Positions 27,179-37,786 are shown, counted from the stretch's first letter. The stretch is DNA of 64,000 nucleotides from Haliea sp. (GCA_016704305.1 JADJAL010000060.1:24727-88726); one strand, 5' to 3'. Notes: generated by a model from the letters alone, not told the origin. Made by a program: numbers and translations.

Positions 27179-29588
27179 TTATTTCGCCGCGCAGTCCACG
27201 GGGGACATTGCGTTGATCCAGTCGCGAATTAATTGCACGCCCTCAGTGTGAATGATGCTGCGGCCAATCTCCGGCATTTGTACCCCAGGCTCATTTGAGT
27301 CCATACGGAAGTCCATGATGGATGCCGCTGCGTTGCCGGGCACAATATCGTAGTCAAGATCACCTGCTCCTGCCCCTGCGGCAACCGGGGGTTTGCACTC
27401 GCCTACCGCTGTACCGAACGGACGGTAGTATTCCAGATACAGTCCTGATGTATTCGCGGCACCAATCTCAGGTTGGTGGCAGTGGGCGCAGTTGATATCC
27501 AGGTAGCCCCTGGCGCGATCGTCCAGACTAGCCGTGGTGTCATTCCAGAGCGGGATGGTATCGATAGAGGTCTTATCGCTCGGTGCGCCGAGCAGAATTC
27601 CTTGTGCCGTCCAATGATCCAACTGGTTCGCGGTGCCATTTTCGTACGCATACTCCTTGTTCAGCGAGCGCGCTTTAGGGCCAATGGGGATAAGTTCGGT
27701 TTCACCGTGGCAGTTGGCGCAGTTATTGGTATTGGGAATCACGTAATTCGTAGACTGCTGGACACCGTTGCTATCAATCCAGTCCACGTTTTGCGTGCCG
27801 CCGGTAACGGTCAGGAGCGCATCGGTTTTGCCCTGATCCCAGATGTACGGCAGTGCTACCCATCCCTCCTTACGATGGATCAGCAGGCGGGTTTCGATGA
27901 TGTTCTGTGCACTGCCGTCATCGCGCAAATCCGCCTGGATAGTGAAGGTTTTGGCGATGATGGTGCCGACAGGGAAATCGAACACTTCCGTGGATCGATA
28001 TGCCGCTTGCGTACCATCAGGCACAAACACAAACCGATACTTGTTGGCATAGTCAGTGAAAAGCGGTGTGTTCAAATCGTAGATAATGCCGCCACCGTTC
28101 GGGTTCGCCATTGGATTGCTGGCGTCGGCGAACAGGCGATAATCCGACAGATTGGGGCAGTCCGCAACGAAGGCATCCGTATTTATTCCGGCACCCTCAG
28201 CACCACAGAGCGCGGCAGTGTCTATGGGAGGTTCGGGATTGTTTGGATCCACCGGTGGCTCCAGCACAATGGGTGGTAGCGAAGCATGCCTGCAGTTGAA
28301 ATACGCGGGATCGGTGGAAATACCCGGGTCATAGGCCAGACCGCCGAAAATCACCGAGAGATTAAGTCGGCCTATCGAGCTTTCGGGCGCATTGTCGACG
28401 ATACAGATGGCCTGGTCTTCGGTCAGGCCTTCCGGAAATTCCAGCAGCAATCCGGCGTCGGTGCCAACACCGGAGCTATCGTACATAATGGCGACCGACT
28501 GGCCGAAAAGTCCGGGCAGAGCCGCCGCGTCTCCCTGCGGATCAGTGGAATTGTTGCTCATGTCATTGTCATGGATATAGATTTTTTCGGGCACGGGATC
28601 GTAGGTTTCTTTGCTGATATTCAGATCGACGAAGTAATAGCTGACAACCAGGGCACCGAATGAGATGTTGTCCTTGATGGTATTGTTGAACGCCTCGATA
28701 TCGTCATTAGCCATAATCATCAGGCCCGTCCCCGTCGGCACCTGGCCCACAATGTTTCCTTGGGCGCGAAGTTGGGCTCGTTATTGGCTACGATCATATT
28801 GTCAAATACCGAACCGCCTCGCCTCCCTGCACTGGTGGCCCGGGCAGGTCAAACACCAGAATGCCGCCGGTGTTGCCCGTCGTGTTGTTTTCATAGACAT
28901 CCGCAAACTTCGAGTTTTCAATCTCAATACCGGCGACGTTCTCGTACACGTAATTGCGTCGCACAATGATATTCTCGGATTGGCCGACATAGACACCGGC
29001 ATCGCTGGCGCCGCGCACTTCGCTGTCCTCTATGAGTACGTTGCGGCATCCCACAGGGTACAGGCCGTAGGCCCCGTTGTTTTCATCCGGGCCATTGGTC
29101 CACTCCACACGTACTCGCCGGAAGGTCACGCCATTGGCGTCCTTGACCTTGATCGCATCGCCAGAGGTGTTTTCCACGGCGAGGTCCTGCACCACGAAGT
29201 TATTACCGGGGCGCGAATACCCTCGGCGCCATTGGTGCTGTTATCAAAGCGTAAAAACCGTGCCGGATTCGGCGTCCATCCCAGTTCCGCGCAGCACGAT
29301 GTTGTCCACGCTGGAACTCAGTCCATCCACAAAGTCGTGGACGCCCGCGGGTAATTGGATGATGGTATTCGGTTCTGCGGTGATAAGCGCTTCAAGTGCA
29401 CGCGTCTCCAGATCGGCGCCAGCCTCCAGCGATACCACGACATAACCGGGAAAATCCGGGTCTCCGGTATCAATGATGACTTCATTGTTATTGTTGTTAC
29501 TGCCGTTGGAACAGGCGCCTAACAGGAAGCAGGCAAACGCCAGCGTCAGGGACTTGAGTACGGTCATTTTGGCATCAGAATGCGACAT
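27179..29588 (-). CDS. Lipoprotein fusing a parallel beta-helix with an SO2930-type diheme cytochrome c, frame broken four times
   Basis: The pieces 29588-29244, 29195-28794 and 28750-27179 read as one protein of about 800 residues. It starts with a lipoprotein signal (FACFLLGACSNGS). A right-handed beta-helix follows (repeats such as NVLIEDSEVRGASDAGVYVGQSEN). The last 330 residues form a cytochrome with two haem sites, CANCH and CAHCH, and a distal PEIGRS. Beta-helix and SO2930 cytochrome families are usually separate adjacent genes; here the junction (about residue 440, a Pro-rich linker PPVDPNNPEPPIDT) is in one open frame. Breaks: one extra base in A5 at 29253-29257, one lost in G4 at 29208-29211, one lost near 28808 and one near 28760. 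The shifts cancel in size, which fits sequence errors. Confidence 0.75.
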
Positions 29589-29720
29589 AAAAATCTCATT
29601 ATTAGTTGTAACATTTTTGTGAGTATACCGCTTTTGCTAAAGCAGGTTAGCAATTTCTCCCTGGGGAGCTCAAATCGCATTGTCGAAATGGCTGGGAGGT
29701 CAAAGTCAGCCTGAATGCGA

Positions 29721-31802
29721 TTATGGCACTTGCAATGAATTGCTCGACAAGTTGGCTACCGACAACAGGCGACACCGCGACTGGATGTCTCCCATCAACC
29801 GGTCGACATTGCCCAGCGCGCCGAGTCGCTCGCCCAAAATCGCCAAGGCATTCTCGTACAGTCTCATATCCCAGTGATTTTTCTCACGGAATTCGCGCGT
29901 CAATTCCGGGCCCAGCTCTTCAAATACCTTCTCGATACGCTGCACCAGTTCGACCTCGCGGCCGAAAGTTTCATTGCGGCGAATGTATGACAGGTCTATG
30001 CCTGGGAAGTATTTTTCCAGGTGATGCTCAAGCAAAATCATACTTTCGTCATAGCGCTCTACGATCACGAGTAATGGTGTGCGGATGAGCATTGCCACGC
30101 TATCCAGGTACGCTTGCTCGCCAATAATGCTATCGAAATTGCCTGTGCAGAAGCTGCAGTGGAAGTTGCGAATGGCCGGCGCGACATCCGGTCGCATACG
30201 CCAGCGCACATACTCGGCAAAAGACAGCTCTTTGGCATGGACAGCACCCGCTGTATTCGCGTCCTGGCGGCGTTCGAAGTCATATACCGAACGCGCTCGA
30301 TCAATCGGGTGGCGCAGTGCGATAAGAGGCAACAGCTGCAGCTCGTCTGAAATTGGAAGCGGGAATCTGACCTGGTGGCTGGAGAGGGCTGAAATGTGCT
30401 TGTGTGTTTCCAGATAGGGCTTCAAGTAGGCGGCCCCACGGCGCATATTGTCATCGTCCCGGTGATTGACGAATCTGGATCCGAACTGTCTTTCCAGGCT
30501 CCAGTCCAGCGTCGTCCCGGCATTTTTGAACAGATGACAGTGTACTATGACCGGCCTGGTGCTCACGGTCCTTTTCACCTGTTTGGGAGCATCTGCTTCC
30601 AGAATCCGTTCCAGTGCGGCCCGGGTCGTCTCCGTGCTGAATTGCTCCCGGATTATCTCGCGGCAGTTGGTAGAGAGCTTTTGCCACAGGAATTTCTCCC
30701 GGTACAAGGCAACGACACTGTTTGCAAACTCTGTTTCGCTGTCAGAGATAAGGATATTGAGGCCATCAGTAAGGTGCATGCCTTCAGCACCGATACTGGT
30801 TGTGACCACTGGCAAGCCATAAGAAAAGCTCTGTCCGATCTTACCTTTCACACCTGCTCCGTGCAGCAGCGGCGCGATAAACACCTTGTTGTCGTTAAAG
30901 TATTCGGAGACGTCTTCAACGTATCCCGTCACCGTAATGGATGGATTGGCCATCTTCAGCAGCCGCTCTGTCGGCTCGCTGCCCACGATCGTCAGGTGAA
31001 TGTCAGGTATCTTCCTGTTGATCAGCGGGAAGATGTACTCGATAAACCAGATAATGCCTTCTTCATTGGGTGGATGGGCGAAACTGCCGATAAACATCAG
31101 GCCTTTGCGCTCCTCGAAGCCCTTGAGACAGGGTTCCAGTGAGTGAATGTTGGAGACCACGGCCACCTTGTCCGAAAATGACTCGTCTGCCAGCATTTTT
31201 TTCTCGTAAGGGCTGACAACCAGCGTGGTATCGGCTTCCTCTGCGAGGAAAAACTCCAGATTTTTCCAGCGTTGTACCTCGAGATCCAGGCGACGTTGTT
31301 CGCGAACGTAATGCAGGTCGACCGTGTCAAAAATAGTTTTCGCTTTGGAATACTTCTTGACGAGCGGCAGATACTTCTTGGCAGTTACTGGACGCGACAT
31401 CAGCACGGCGTCGATTTCATTGCCGTAGGCTTTGATGAAGTCTTCAAAACTGACTTCGCCGTAATAGGCTTCAATGCCCAGATCCTGCAGAGTTTTCGTG
31501 TATCTGGGATCGTAAGTCAGTTGATCCGGCCAGAACGAAACTTTGTAATCCATTGTCTGTAATATCTGCACGAGATTGAGCATGCGTAACGAGCCGGAGT
31601 CTCGATCATAGGTGGGCACCTGGTGATCGATAATCAGGATTTGTTTCGCCCCGTTTCTCTCTCTCGCCCTGAAGAGTCCGGCGGAGCTGGGGACATGGTC
31701 TCTGTCGAGTACTTCACGCCACTTATCGATGAACTTCAGCCGATTGATGTCCTGGTAGCGCTTGTATCCGGAGCTCGTCTCCTTTGCCCGCTGAGGCTCC
31801 AC
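29721..31802 (-). CDS. GT4-type glycosyltransferase plus C-terminal sulfotransferase domain
   Basis: 693-residue frame. Residues 45-400 are a GT-B glycosyltransferase (RDSGSLRMLNLVQIL; GLMFIGSFAHPPNEEGI; FIAPLLHGAGVKGKIGQSFSYGLPVVTT; GAEGMHLTDGLNILI). Residues 420-640 look like a sulfotransferase: phosphate loop VHCHLFKNAGTTLDWSL and 3'-phosphate site LIALRHPIDRARSVYDF. The real N-terminus is almost certainly the GT2 frame upstream: dropping one G from the run at 31781-31786 joins HYGGASAGK directly to ETSSGYKRYQ, a junction found in large glycosyltransferases. Likely the last third of a giant surface-glycan enzyme. Confidence 0.8.
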   Translation of the reverse strand: MEPQRAKETSSGYKRYQDINRLKFIDKWREVLDRDHVPSSAGLFRARERNGAKQILIIDHQVPTYDRDSGSLRMLNLVQILQTMDYKVSFWPDQLTYDPRYTKTLQDLGIEAYYGEVSFEDFIKAYGNEIDAVLMSRPVTAKKYLPLVKKYSKAKTIFDTVDLHYVREQRRLDLEVQRWKNLEFFLAEEADTTLVVSPYEKKMLADESFSDKVAVVSNIHSLEPCLKGFEERKGLMFIGSFAHPPNEEGIIWFIEYIFPLINRKIPDIHLTIVGSEPTERLLKMANPSITVTGYVEDVSEYFNDNKVFIAPLLHGAGVKGKIGQSFSYGLPVVTTSIGAEGMHLTDGLNILISDSETEFANSVVALYREKFLWQKLSTNCREIIREQFSTETTRAALERILEADAPKQVKRTVSTRPVIVHCHLFKNAGTTLDWSLERQFGSRFVNHRDDDNMRRGAAYLKPYLETHKHISALSSHQVRFPLPISDELQLLPLIALRHPIDRARSVYDFERRQDANTAGAVHAKELSFAEYVRWRMRPDVAPAIRNFHCSFCTGNFDSIIGEQAYLDSVAMLIRTPLLVIVERYDESMILLEHHLEKYFPGIDLSYIRRNETFGREVELVQRIEKVFEELGPELTREFREKNHWDMRLYENALAILGERLGALGNVDRLMGDIQSRCRLLSVANLSSNSLQVP

Positions 31803-32889
31803 CGTAGTGGATTACCCTCGCGGCAGGTTGGTAGACTACTTTGTAGTTGAGCGCGCGAACGGAGAAGCACAGGTCCGTGTCCTCGTAATAGGCTGGAGCG
31901 AAGCGTTCGTCAAAGCCTCCTATTTCTTTCCATAGGGAGTGTGGAATGACCAGGCACGCACCGGAACAATAATCGACCGCTTTGCGATAGGAGTATTGCG
32001 GGAGATCCGGATTGTCCCCATGCCCATAATTACAACCATTACCATCGCTCCAGATGATGCCGCCCGCTTCCTGCAGTCTGCCGTCCGGATATATGAGCTT
32101 CGCGCCTACTATCCCGGTGCTCGGGTCGGAGAAAGGCGCCAATAGGGCGTCCAACCAGCCCGCGCTGACTTCCGTGTCATTATTCAAAAAGAGCAGGTAA
32201 TCGCCTTTGGCGACATCGGCAGCTTGATTGCAGGCATTCACGAAAACTTCGTTGGTTTCGTTGGTAATGACGCGAAGGCCTCTTATGGCTGCCAGGCGCG
32301 TCGGCGTTTCATCCATGGAGTTGTTGTCCACAACGATAAGCTCGCAGTTATCCGGAACGTGCAGGTAAAGCGAATGCAAGCATTTTTCGGTAAACGCCCA
32401 ATTATTGAAGACGGGGATGATGATGCTGACCCTGGGACTCTCTGAACGAACAAAAGCGATCTGCTCCTGGACAGGCGTACGTTGTGGCACGTATGCCACA
32501 GGTTGCTTATCCTCGGCGGGCGTGGCTGAGGCTGCGTCCGGAGAATTACTGGAGTCGGTAGTGCCTGACGTGATGGTGAGATTTGCAGGCGGCAACGCTG
32601 TATCTTCTGCGCCGTTCGGGATTTGTGTACGTTCGGGATCTGCTTGCATCTCCTGCGTGTGCGAGGTGACAGGATCCGACATTGCAACGGCGTAGATACC
32701 GTCGGTTACAGAAGCTGTAGCCACGGCGGCGAAAGTGATTGAGGCCGCTGGAACGGGATTCTCGGATGCCTCGATGACGGAAGTCTGGTGGTTCTGTCCT
32801 GTATCCTGAGCATCGGAATCGTCGAGTTCGTTAGTGAGGGTATCCGCAGGCGCGAAGGCAGTCCCTTGATCCGGCAGCGTGTCGGTCAT
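31723..32889 (-). CDS. GT2-family glycosyltransferase segment
   Basis: 388-residue frame. The first 145 residues are a low-complexity Ala/Thr/Asp/Pro linker. The GT-A domain follows: RVSIIIPVFNNWAFTEKCLHSL, VVDNNSMDETPTRL, LFLNNDTEVSAGWLDALL (the metal-site region) and YYEDTDLCFSVRALNYKVVYQP. It ends HYGGASAGKGDELR at a stop that results from a one-base shift near 31783; the adjoining frame continues the domain into the GT4 segment. Upstream, the reading frame is open past the ATG into the coiled-coil segment. Best read as the middle of one long protein rather than a gene of its own. Confidence 0.8.
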   Translation of the reverse strand: MTDTLPDQGTAFAPADTLTNELDDSDAQDTGQNHQTSVIEASENPVPAASITFAAVATASVTDGIYAVAMSDPVTSHTQEMQADPERTQIPNGAEDTALPPANLTITSGTTDSSNSPDAASATPAEDKQPVAYVPQRTPVQEQIAFVRSESPRVSIIIPVFNNWAFTEKCLHSLYLHVPDNCELIVVDNNSMDETPTRLAAIRGLRVITNETNEVFVNACNQAADVAKGDYLLFLNNDTEVSAGWLDALLAPFSDPSTGIVGAKLIYPDGRLQEAGGIIWSDGNGCNYGHGDNPDLPQYSYRKAVDYCSGACLVIPHSLWKEIGGFDERFAPAYYEDTDLCFSVRALNYKVVYQPAARVIHYGGASAGKGDELRIQALPGHQSAEVHR

Positions 32890-33553
32890 CTGGACAGGTT
32901 CTGTCTGTCGGCTGCTCGATATCGTCCTGCAAGTCTATCCGCGCAGCCACTTGGTCTTCCCCGGCGCTCGGTTCAACTTGTGGAGTAAGCTCTTCTATCT
33001 GTGCATGTCGTGGCAGTTCTTCGGTTCTGGATTGATGTTGCATCTCTCCAGTCGGATGTTGCTGTGGTCCTTCGTCCGGCGGTTGCTGCTGCGGTGTTTC
33101 CTCGGCTTGAAGTTGTGAATGCTCGTTGCTACGGCGAGGCGGGGCCGTTCCCTTGTCGCCACCAGTGCCCATCACCAGTTGCTTACTGCGATGGAGCATT
33201 TTGCGCAGCAACGTATTTTCAGGGAATAATGCGTCTACAATGCGCTGGTAAAGTCGATATGCCCGCCAAACCCGGGTCGCGTAGATTCGAAGTATCAGGG
33301 CTTCGAGCGAGTTGCTTTTGGCTAGCAGCAGACTGTTTTCATCGCGCTGGTGATCGAGTTCTTCGTTGGCTACCCCAACCAATTGCTTTTGCTGTGACAG
33401 CACGTTGTCTTGATGTTCCAGCGCATGTTTATGCCTTTTTATCTCACCTTTCAAATCCGAGATGACCTGTCTCCAGGACATGCTTTCGGCCTGTAAGACA
33501 CAGATCGCTTGCTGACGCGACAGGCTTTCGGTTTTGCAACGCAGAGATGACAA
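32831..33553 (-). CDS. Coiled-coil and low-complexity linker segment
   Basis: 240-residue frame. Residues 1-85 are coiled coil (WRQVISDLKGEIKRHKHALEHQDN); a short helical region (RIYATRVWRAYRLYQRIVDALF) follows; residues 130-240 are rich in Gln, Pro and Glu (ETPQQQPPDEGPQQHP). It overlaps the preceding sulfotransferase frame by 110 bases and the following GT2 frame by 59 bases, each one base out of phase. I take it as the linker of a single protein broken by two insertions (near 33530 and near 32900), not an independent gene. Confidence 0.6.
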   Translation of the reverse strand: MSSLRCKTESLSRQQAICVLQAESMSWRQVISDLKGEIKRHKHALEHQDNVLSQQKQLVGVANEELDHQRDENSLLLAKSNSLEALILRIYATRVWRAYRLYQRIVDALFPENTLLRKMLHRSKQLVMGTGGDKGTAPPRRSNEHSQLQAEETPQQQPPDEGPQQHPTGEMQHQSRTEELPRHAQIEELTPQVEPSAGEDQVAARIDLQDDIEQPTDRTCPDDRHAAGSRDCLRACGYPH

Positions 33554-34910
33554 GTTTCTGCGCCGAAATAACGTTCTGTAGGGTTAAGCGTGCCTGCTGT
33601 TGATTGGAGACCTCGTTTTCGAGGGCTGCAATTTCTTCGAGCCGGGTCGAAATGGCGCTTTGGAGGATTGTGATCTCATCTCTCTGGTTCGCAATCTCAC
33701 TTCGCAAGCCGGTGTTCTCGCTTGATTGGCCCACAACTTCCTGCTGCAGCACTGAGATTTGATTCTTATCCGCAGCGATCTGTTTGCGCAGGTCGGAGAT
33801 CCGGATGTGCGGTGTGAGCAGTTGGTTCTGCAGTTTTGAGATTTCCTTCTGCAGGTTCGTAATCTCATCCTTAAGTGCTAAACCATCATTCTGCTGGTCC
33901 TGGACTTTCCTGTGCAGCGCTATGCGTTCCTGGTAGAGATGCTCTGTATTGGCGAGATAGCGGTATTCACGGAACAGTTTGTCCGTGTCGAACTGTGTTT
34001 TGATCCTGTTGAGCTTCGTGTGATACCAGCTTGGCGTGTTTTCTTCTTTCGCTCGCTCCAACGCCAATACAACATCCTTGTTATAGAAAAGCTGCTGGTT
34101 GGACTGAAACTGATCGCCCACATCGTCAAATGCCGCGAGTTCCTCGGCTAAGGCGTCGCCCTCGGAGATTTTGCACAAGAGTCGATAATAGTCTGCAATT
34201 ATATTGTGGCAGCGCGCTTTGAGATCTTCTTCTGAGGCATCGTGATGGCGCAGGGTGTGATCGAGAAACTGGTCCAGTTCCGCTGGTTGTACCGCCGAGA
34301 AGTTGGGTTTATCCAGTCCCACATTGTGGAAAAGACGTTCAATACTCTGCTGAGGATCATGCAAAATGGCTTCAAACCTGACGAAGTCGCGCGGCAGGTG
34401 CCTGCTGTTGCGTTCGGCTTCCAACATGTATTGCATCCAAAGCACCAGCGACTTCTCCAGAGAAAAGCCATTCCGGCGCTGCAGAGAATCAGCGATTTCC
34501 AGTGGATTGCGAATCACCAGTGCAATGCGCGGTGTAATGTTTTCTGCCTTAAGTAGCGGTAGCCAGAATGGCAAAAGCCTGCAGAGGCGTGGATCTTTCA
34601 GTGCAGAGAGTTGATTGTCGGGAATGTCCGTGCGCAAAAAAGCGCGAGCATCTTCCAGGAGTTGAGAATTTTCAAACCTTGCCGGCCAGTTTTGTGGCAG
34701 AGGGATTGGGTCATCCCAGGCAGAATTAAATGATTCCAGGATGCAGTCATTGGCCAGAACGACGTACTTGTTTTCAAAGAATCCCTTGGGATTGTCACGT
34801 TGTGTCTCGAGCATTTTCGTGCCGAGATTCACACCCAGAAGGTCGAGAATGCCGGTAAAAGCAGATGTGCCGCTGCGGTGCATTCCCAATACGATAAGAC
34901 AGTTCTTCAT
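33444..34910 (-). CDS. Sulfotransferase-family domain followed by long coiled coil
   Basis: 488-residue frame. Residues 1-230 form a sulfotransferase: 5' phosphate loop LIVLGMHRSGTSAFTGIL at residues 5-22, RDNPKGFFENKYVVLAND, and RIALVIRNPLEIADSLQRRNGF as the 3' phosphate site. Residues 310-455 are a strong coiled coil (repeats such as SVLQQEVVGQSSENTGLRSEI). The last 30 residues (from about NRKPVASA) are out of phase; the next frame continues the coiled coil, so a one-base insertion near 33530 is likely. This is probably the N-terminus of a protein of about 1,720 residues running to 29721. Confidence 0.8.
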   Translation of the reverse strand: MKNCLIVLGMHRSGTSAFTGILDLLGVNLGTKMLETQRDNPKGFFENKYVVLANDCILESFNSAWDDPIPLPQNWPARFENSQLLEDARAFLRTDIPDNQLSALKDPRLCRLLPFWLPLLKAENITPRIALVIRNPLEIADSLQRRNGFSLEKSLVLWMQYMLEAERNSRHLPRDFVRFEAILHDPQQSIERLFHNVGLDKPNFSAVQPAELDQFLDHTLRHHDASEEDLKARCHNIIADYYRLLCKISEGDALAEELAAFDDVGDQFQSNQQLFYNKDVVLALERAKEENTPSWYHTKLNRIKTQFDTDKLFREYRYLANTEHLYQERIALHRKVQDQQNDGLALKDEITNLQKEISKLQNQLLTPHIRISDLRKQIAADKNQISVLQQEVVGQSSENTGLRSEIANQRDEITILQSAISTRLEEIAALENEVSNQQQARLTLQNVISAQKLVISALQNRKPVASASDLCLTGRKHVLETGHLGFER

Positions 34911-35490
34911 AGTTTCTTTGAGTTAGGTTTCAGTTATTTTTCTTCAATCGCCCACGCACGTCAGTGGCAGACTGTGCCATTTTTGCGCGCGGCTTACGAT
35001 CCCCATTCCCCATTCGTGCAAACATCGTTGGACGGGGCCAATGTACAGGACCGCTCCTCAGTGCCGATTTGACCGCTCTGCGGGGGTGTTGCGTTCCCAG
35101 CGTGTTCCAATGCTGTCGTAATGGGAGTTTGTTGACCGTTGTGTCCCCAGTTGATTGGTAATACGCATCAAACCAGCATCAGTGATCTGCAAATATGCAA
35201 TGCACAGGCCGGGTAAAAATGCGCCGCTACTATAGTACCACTGAAGCGGCATATCCTGAGCGTTTGGAGGGAGTTCTCCAAACTCAACCTGATAGAAAAA
35301 TACTACACGTATCCCTGACTCCGAGGGTCACGGGAGTGGATATTTTTGGACAAGTTGCAAAATGGTATGCAAAAAATGAATCTCGGCAGGATCGCGAGAA
35401 ATTGAAAGTGCGCAGATCCGATCGCACTCAGCGGCCAATATCGACGGATTTTTACCGACATCAGGCATCTGAAGTGGACTGCGAACACAA
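34911..35490. other. Non-coding stretch between the sulfotransferase gene and tRNA-Asn
   Basis: About 580 bases without a gene I can support. Base composition is less GC-rich than its neighbours. The only structure I see is a perfect eight-base inverted repeat GTTTGGAG/CTCCAAAC at 35262-35283 with a six-base loop. The promoter of the minus-strand glycosyltransferase system should lie near its left end. Confidence 0.6.
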
Positions 35491-35516
35491 TAAAAAGGGC
35501 TGCATGTCTGCAACCC
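35491..35516 (-). terminator. tRNA-Asn terminator
   Basis: On the minus strand GGGTTGCA and TGCAGCCC pair (one G-T) around a four-base loop, followed by five T. Confidence 0.8.
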
Positions 35517-35537
35517 TGTTTAGTGTCTTACCGTATA

Positions 35538-35613
35538 TGGCTCCGCCTGCTGGGCTCGAACCAGCGACCCATTGATTAACAGTCAATTGCTCTACCAACT
35601 GAGCTAAGGCGGA
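35538..35613 (-). tRNA. tRNA-Asn (anticodon GTT)
   Basis: 76 nt with encoded CCA (35538-35540). Acceptor arm TCCGCCT/AGGCGGA, anticodon loop CTGTTAA giving GTT, T-arm GGTTCGAGC. A promoter lies just upstream and a terminator just downstream, so it is a single-gene unit. Confidence 0.96.
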
Positions 35614-35636
35614 ATGGCGTTAACCGAAGGTCGCGT

Positions 35637-35665
35637 ATATTAATGATGGACTGGGTCTCGGTCAA
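35637..35665 (-). promoter_or_regulatory. tRNA-Asn promoter
   Basis: Minus strand TTGACC (35660-35665) and TAATAT (35637-35642) are separated by 17 bases, placed 24 bases before the tRNA 5' end. Confidence 0.6.
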
Positions 35666-35767
35666 CCGCTATTTGGGGTTTCTCATTGCCTCGTCATTAC
35701 CGGCTGCATTTCGACGTCATGTGGATAATAATGTCGCGCTATTTTTGCGCATCAAATGGAGGACTTT

Positions 35768-37786
35768 GTGTCCAGGCCGTTCAAGGTGGAGTCCGCGTTC
35801 CAGCCTGCCGGTGATCAGCCGGAGGCCATCAGACTGTTAGTCGAAGGGGCACGGGCCGGGCTTGCGGCCCAGACGTTGCTGGGAGTAACCGGTTCGGGCA
35901 AGACGTTCACGATGGCGCATGTCGTGGAGCAGTTACAGCGTCCGACAATCGTAATGGCCCACAACAAGACACTGGCTGCACAGCTCTACGGCGAGTTCAA
36001 GGAGTTCTTCCCGCACAATGCGGTCGAGTATTTCGTTTCCTATTACGACTATTACCAGCCCGAGGCCTATGTGCCCTCGTCGGACACCTTTATTGAGAAG
36101 GATGCATCGGTAAATGAGCACATTGAGCAGATGCGCTTGTCAGCCACCAAAGCCCTGATGGAGCGCAGCGATTGCCTGGTGGTGGCTACGGTCTCCGCTA
36201 TTTACGGCCTGGGTGACCCCAAGTCCTATTTCAAGATGCTGATCCACCTGTCGCGTGGAGAGATCGTCAACCAACGCGACATCCTGCGCCAACTCTCGGA
36301 ACTACAATACACACGCAACGACGTGGATTTTCGCCGTGGTACCTACCGTGTGCGCGGCGATGTCATCGATGTATTCCCCGCTGACTCCGAGCGGGATGCC
36401 GTGCGTATCGAATTGTATGACGAGGAGATCGACAACATCTGCTGGTTTGATCCGCTGACCGGCGCTATCCAGGGCAAAGTTCCCCGAGTGACCATTTTTC
36501 CCAAGAGCCACTATGTTACGCCCAGGGAGGTGATGCTCGATGCGGTTGTGCATATTGAGGAGGAACTGGGTGAACGGCTCAAGCAATTGCGGGCGAACGA
36601 CAAGCTGGTGGAGGCGCAGCGCCTTGAACAGCGCACCCGCTACGATATGGAGATGATCCGTGAACTGGGGTACTGCACCGGCATCGAAAACTATTCGCGC
36701 TACCTGTCCGGTCGCGCCGCAGGCGAGCCGCCACCCACATTGTTTGAGTACCTGCCGGCCAATGCACTCGTGATAGTCGATGAGTCCCACGCCAGTATTC
36801 CGCAGATCGGGGCGATGTATAAGGGCGATCGCTCGCGCAAGGAAACGTTGGTTGAGTACGGTTTCCGCCTGCCCTCCGCACTTGATAATCGCCCATTGCG
36901 GTTTGAGGAATGGGAGCGGTTGGCGCCACAGCGGGTCTTTGTCTCAGCGACCCCCGGCCCCTATGAGGCGGCACAATCCGGACGTACGGTAGAGCAGGTC
37001 GTGCGCCCGACCGGCCTGGTCGACCCGAATGTGGAAGTGCGCCCGGCAACCTCGCAGGTCGACGACCTGCTGGGCGAGATCCGCATTGTCGTGGAGCGCG
37101 GTGAGCGCGTGCTGGTAACAACCCTGACCAAGCGGATGGCCGAGGATCTCACCGAATACCTGGCTGAGCATGGCGTGCGCGTGCGCTATTTGCATTCCGA
37201 CATTGAGACGGTGGAGCGCGTTGAAATCATTCGCGACCTGCGCCTGGGCGTCTTCGATGTCCTGGTCGGTATCAACCTGCTGCGCGAGGGACTGGATATG
37301 CCCGAGGTGTCCCTGGTCGCGATCCTGGATGCCGATAAGGAAGGGTTTCTGCGCTCGGAGCGCTCGCTGATCCAGACCATGGGGCGCGCGGCGCGCCACC
37401 TTAATGGCAGGGCGATACTGTATGCAGACCACGTGACTGGTTCCATGGAGCGCGCGATGGCGGAAACCGATCGACGTCGGGACAAACAGCTCGCCCATAA
37501 CAAAGCGCACAATATTACGCCAATCGGTGTCGAAAAATCGGTACAGGACATCATGGAAGGTGCCAGGCGCATGCCTACCCGGGCGAAGAGCAAGGCCAGA
37601 AACGTGGCGGAATCGAGGGCGGCCTATGCCGAGGATATTGCCCGCCTGACACCTGCTGCGCTGGCGCGCAAGCTCAAGCAGCTGGAAGCGCAGATGCATG
37701 AGCACGCGAAAAACCTGGAGTTTGAGGACGCAGCAGCGCTACGGGACCAACTCGCCGAGCTGAAACAACTCGCTTTTGTCGGCTAG
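35768..37786 (+). CDS. uvrB: Excinuclease ABC subunit B
   Basis: Damage-verifying helicase-like subunit of nucleotide excision repair. Walker [13 protein letters not shown] near residue 40, the beta-hairpin region [22 protein letters not shown] near 92, helicase motif [11 protein letters not shown] near 340, [26 protein letters not shown] motif and a C-terminal UVR domain ([27 protein letters not shown]). The frame begins with an ATG at 35756, but GGAGG at 35759-35763 sits five bases before GTG 35768, which gives [21 protein letters not shown], matching the E. coli start and 672 residues. I therefore use the GTG. Confidence 0.96.
   Translation: MSRPFKVESAFQPAGDQPEAIRLLVEGARAGLAAQTLLGVTGSGKTFTMAHVVEQLQRPTIVMAHNKTLAAQLYGEFKEFFPHNAVEYFVSYYDYYQPEAYVPSSDTFIEKDASVNEHIEQMRLSATKALMERSDCLVVATVSAIYGLGDPKSYFKMLIHLSRGEIVNQRDILRQLSELQYTRNDVDFRRGTYRVRGDVIDVFPADSERDAVRIELYDEEIDNICWFDPLTGAIQGKVPRVTIFPKSHYVTPREVMLDAVVHIEEELGERLKQLRANDKLVEAQRLEQRTRYDMEMIRELGYCTGIENYSRYLSGRAAGEPPPTLFEYLPANALVIVDESHASIPQIGAMYKGDRSRKETLVEYGFRLPSALDNRPLRFEEWERLAPQRVFVSATPGPYEAAQSGRTVEQVVRPTGLVDPNVEVRPATSQVDDLLGEIRIVVERGERVLVTTLTKRMAEDLTEYLAEHGVRVRYLHSDIETVERVEIIRDLRLGVFDVLVGINLLREGLDMPEVSLVAILDADKEGFLRSERSLIQTMGRAARHLNGRAILYADHVTGSMERAMAETDRRRDKQLAHNKAHNITPIGVEKSVQDIMEGARRMPTRAKSKARNVAESRAAYAEDIARLTPAALARKLKQLEAQMHEHAKNLEFEDAAALRDQLAELKQLAFVG

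Noticed and set aside
35195..35575. 126-residue plus-strand frame before uvrB
   Set aside because: It runs through the tRNA-Asn terminator and gene on the opposite strand and has no coding character.
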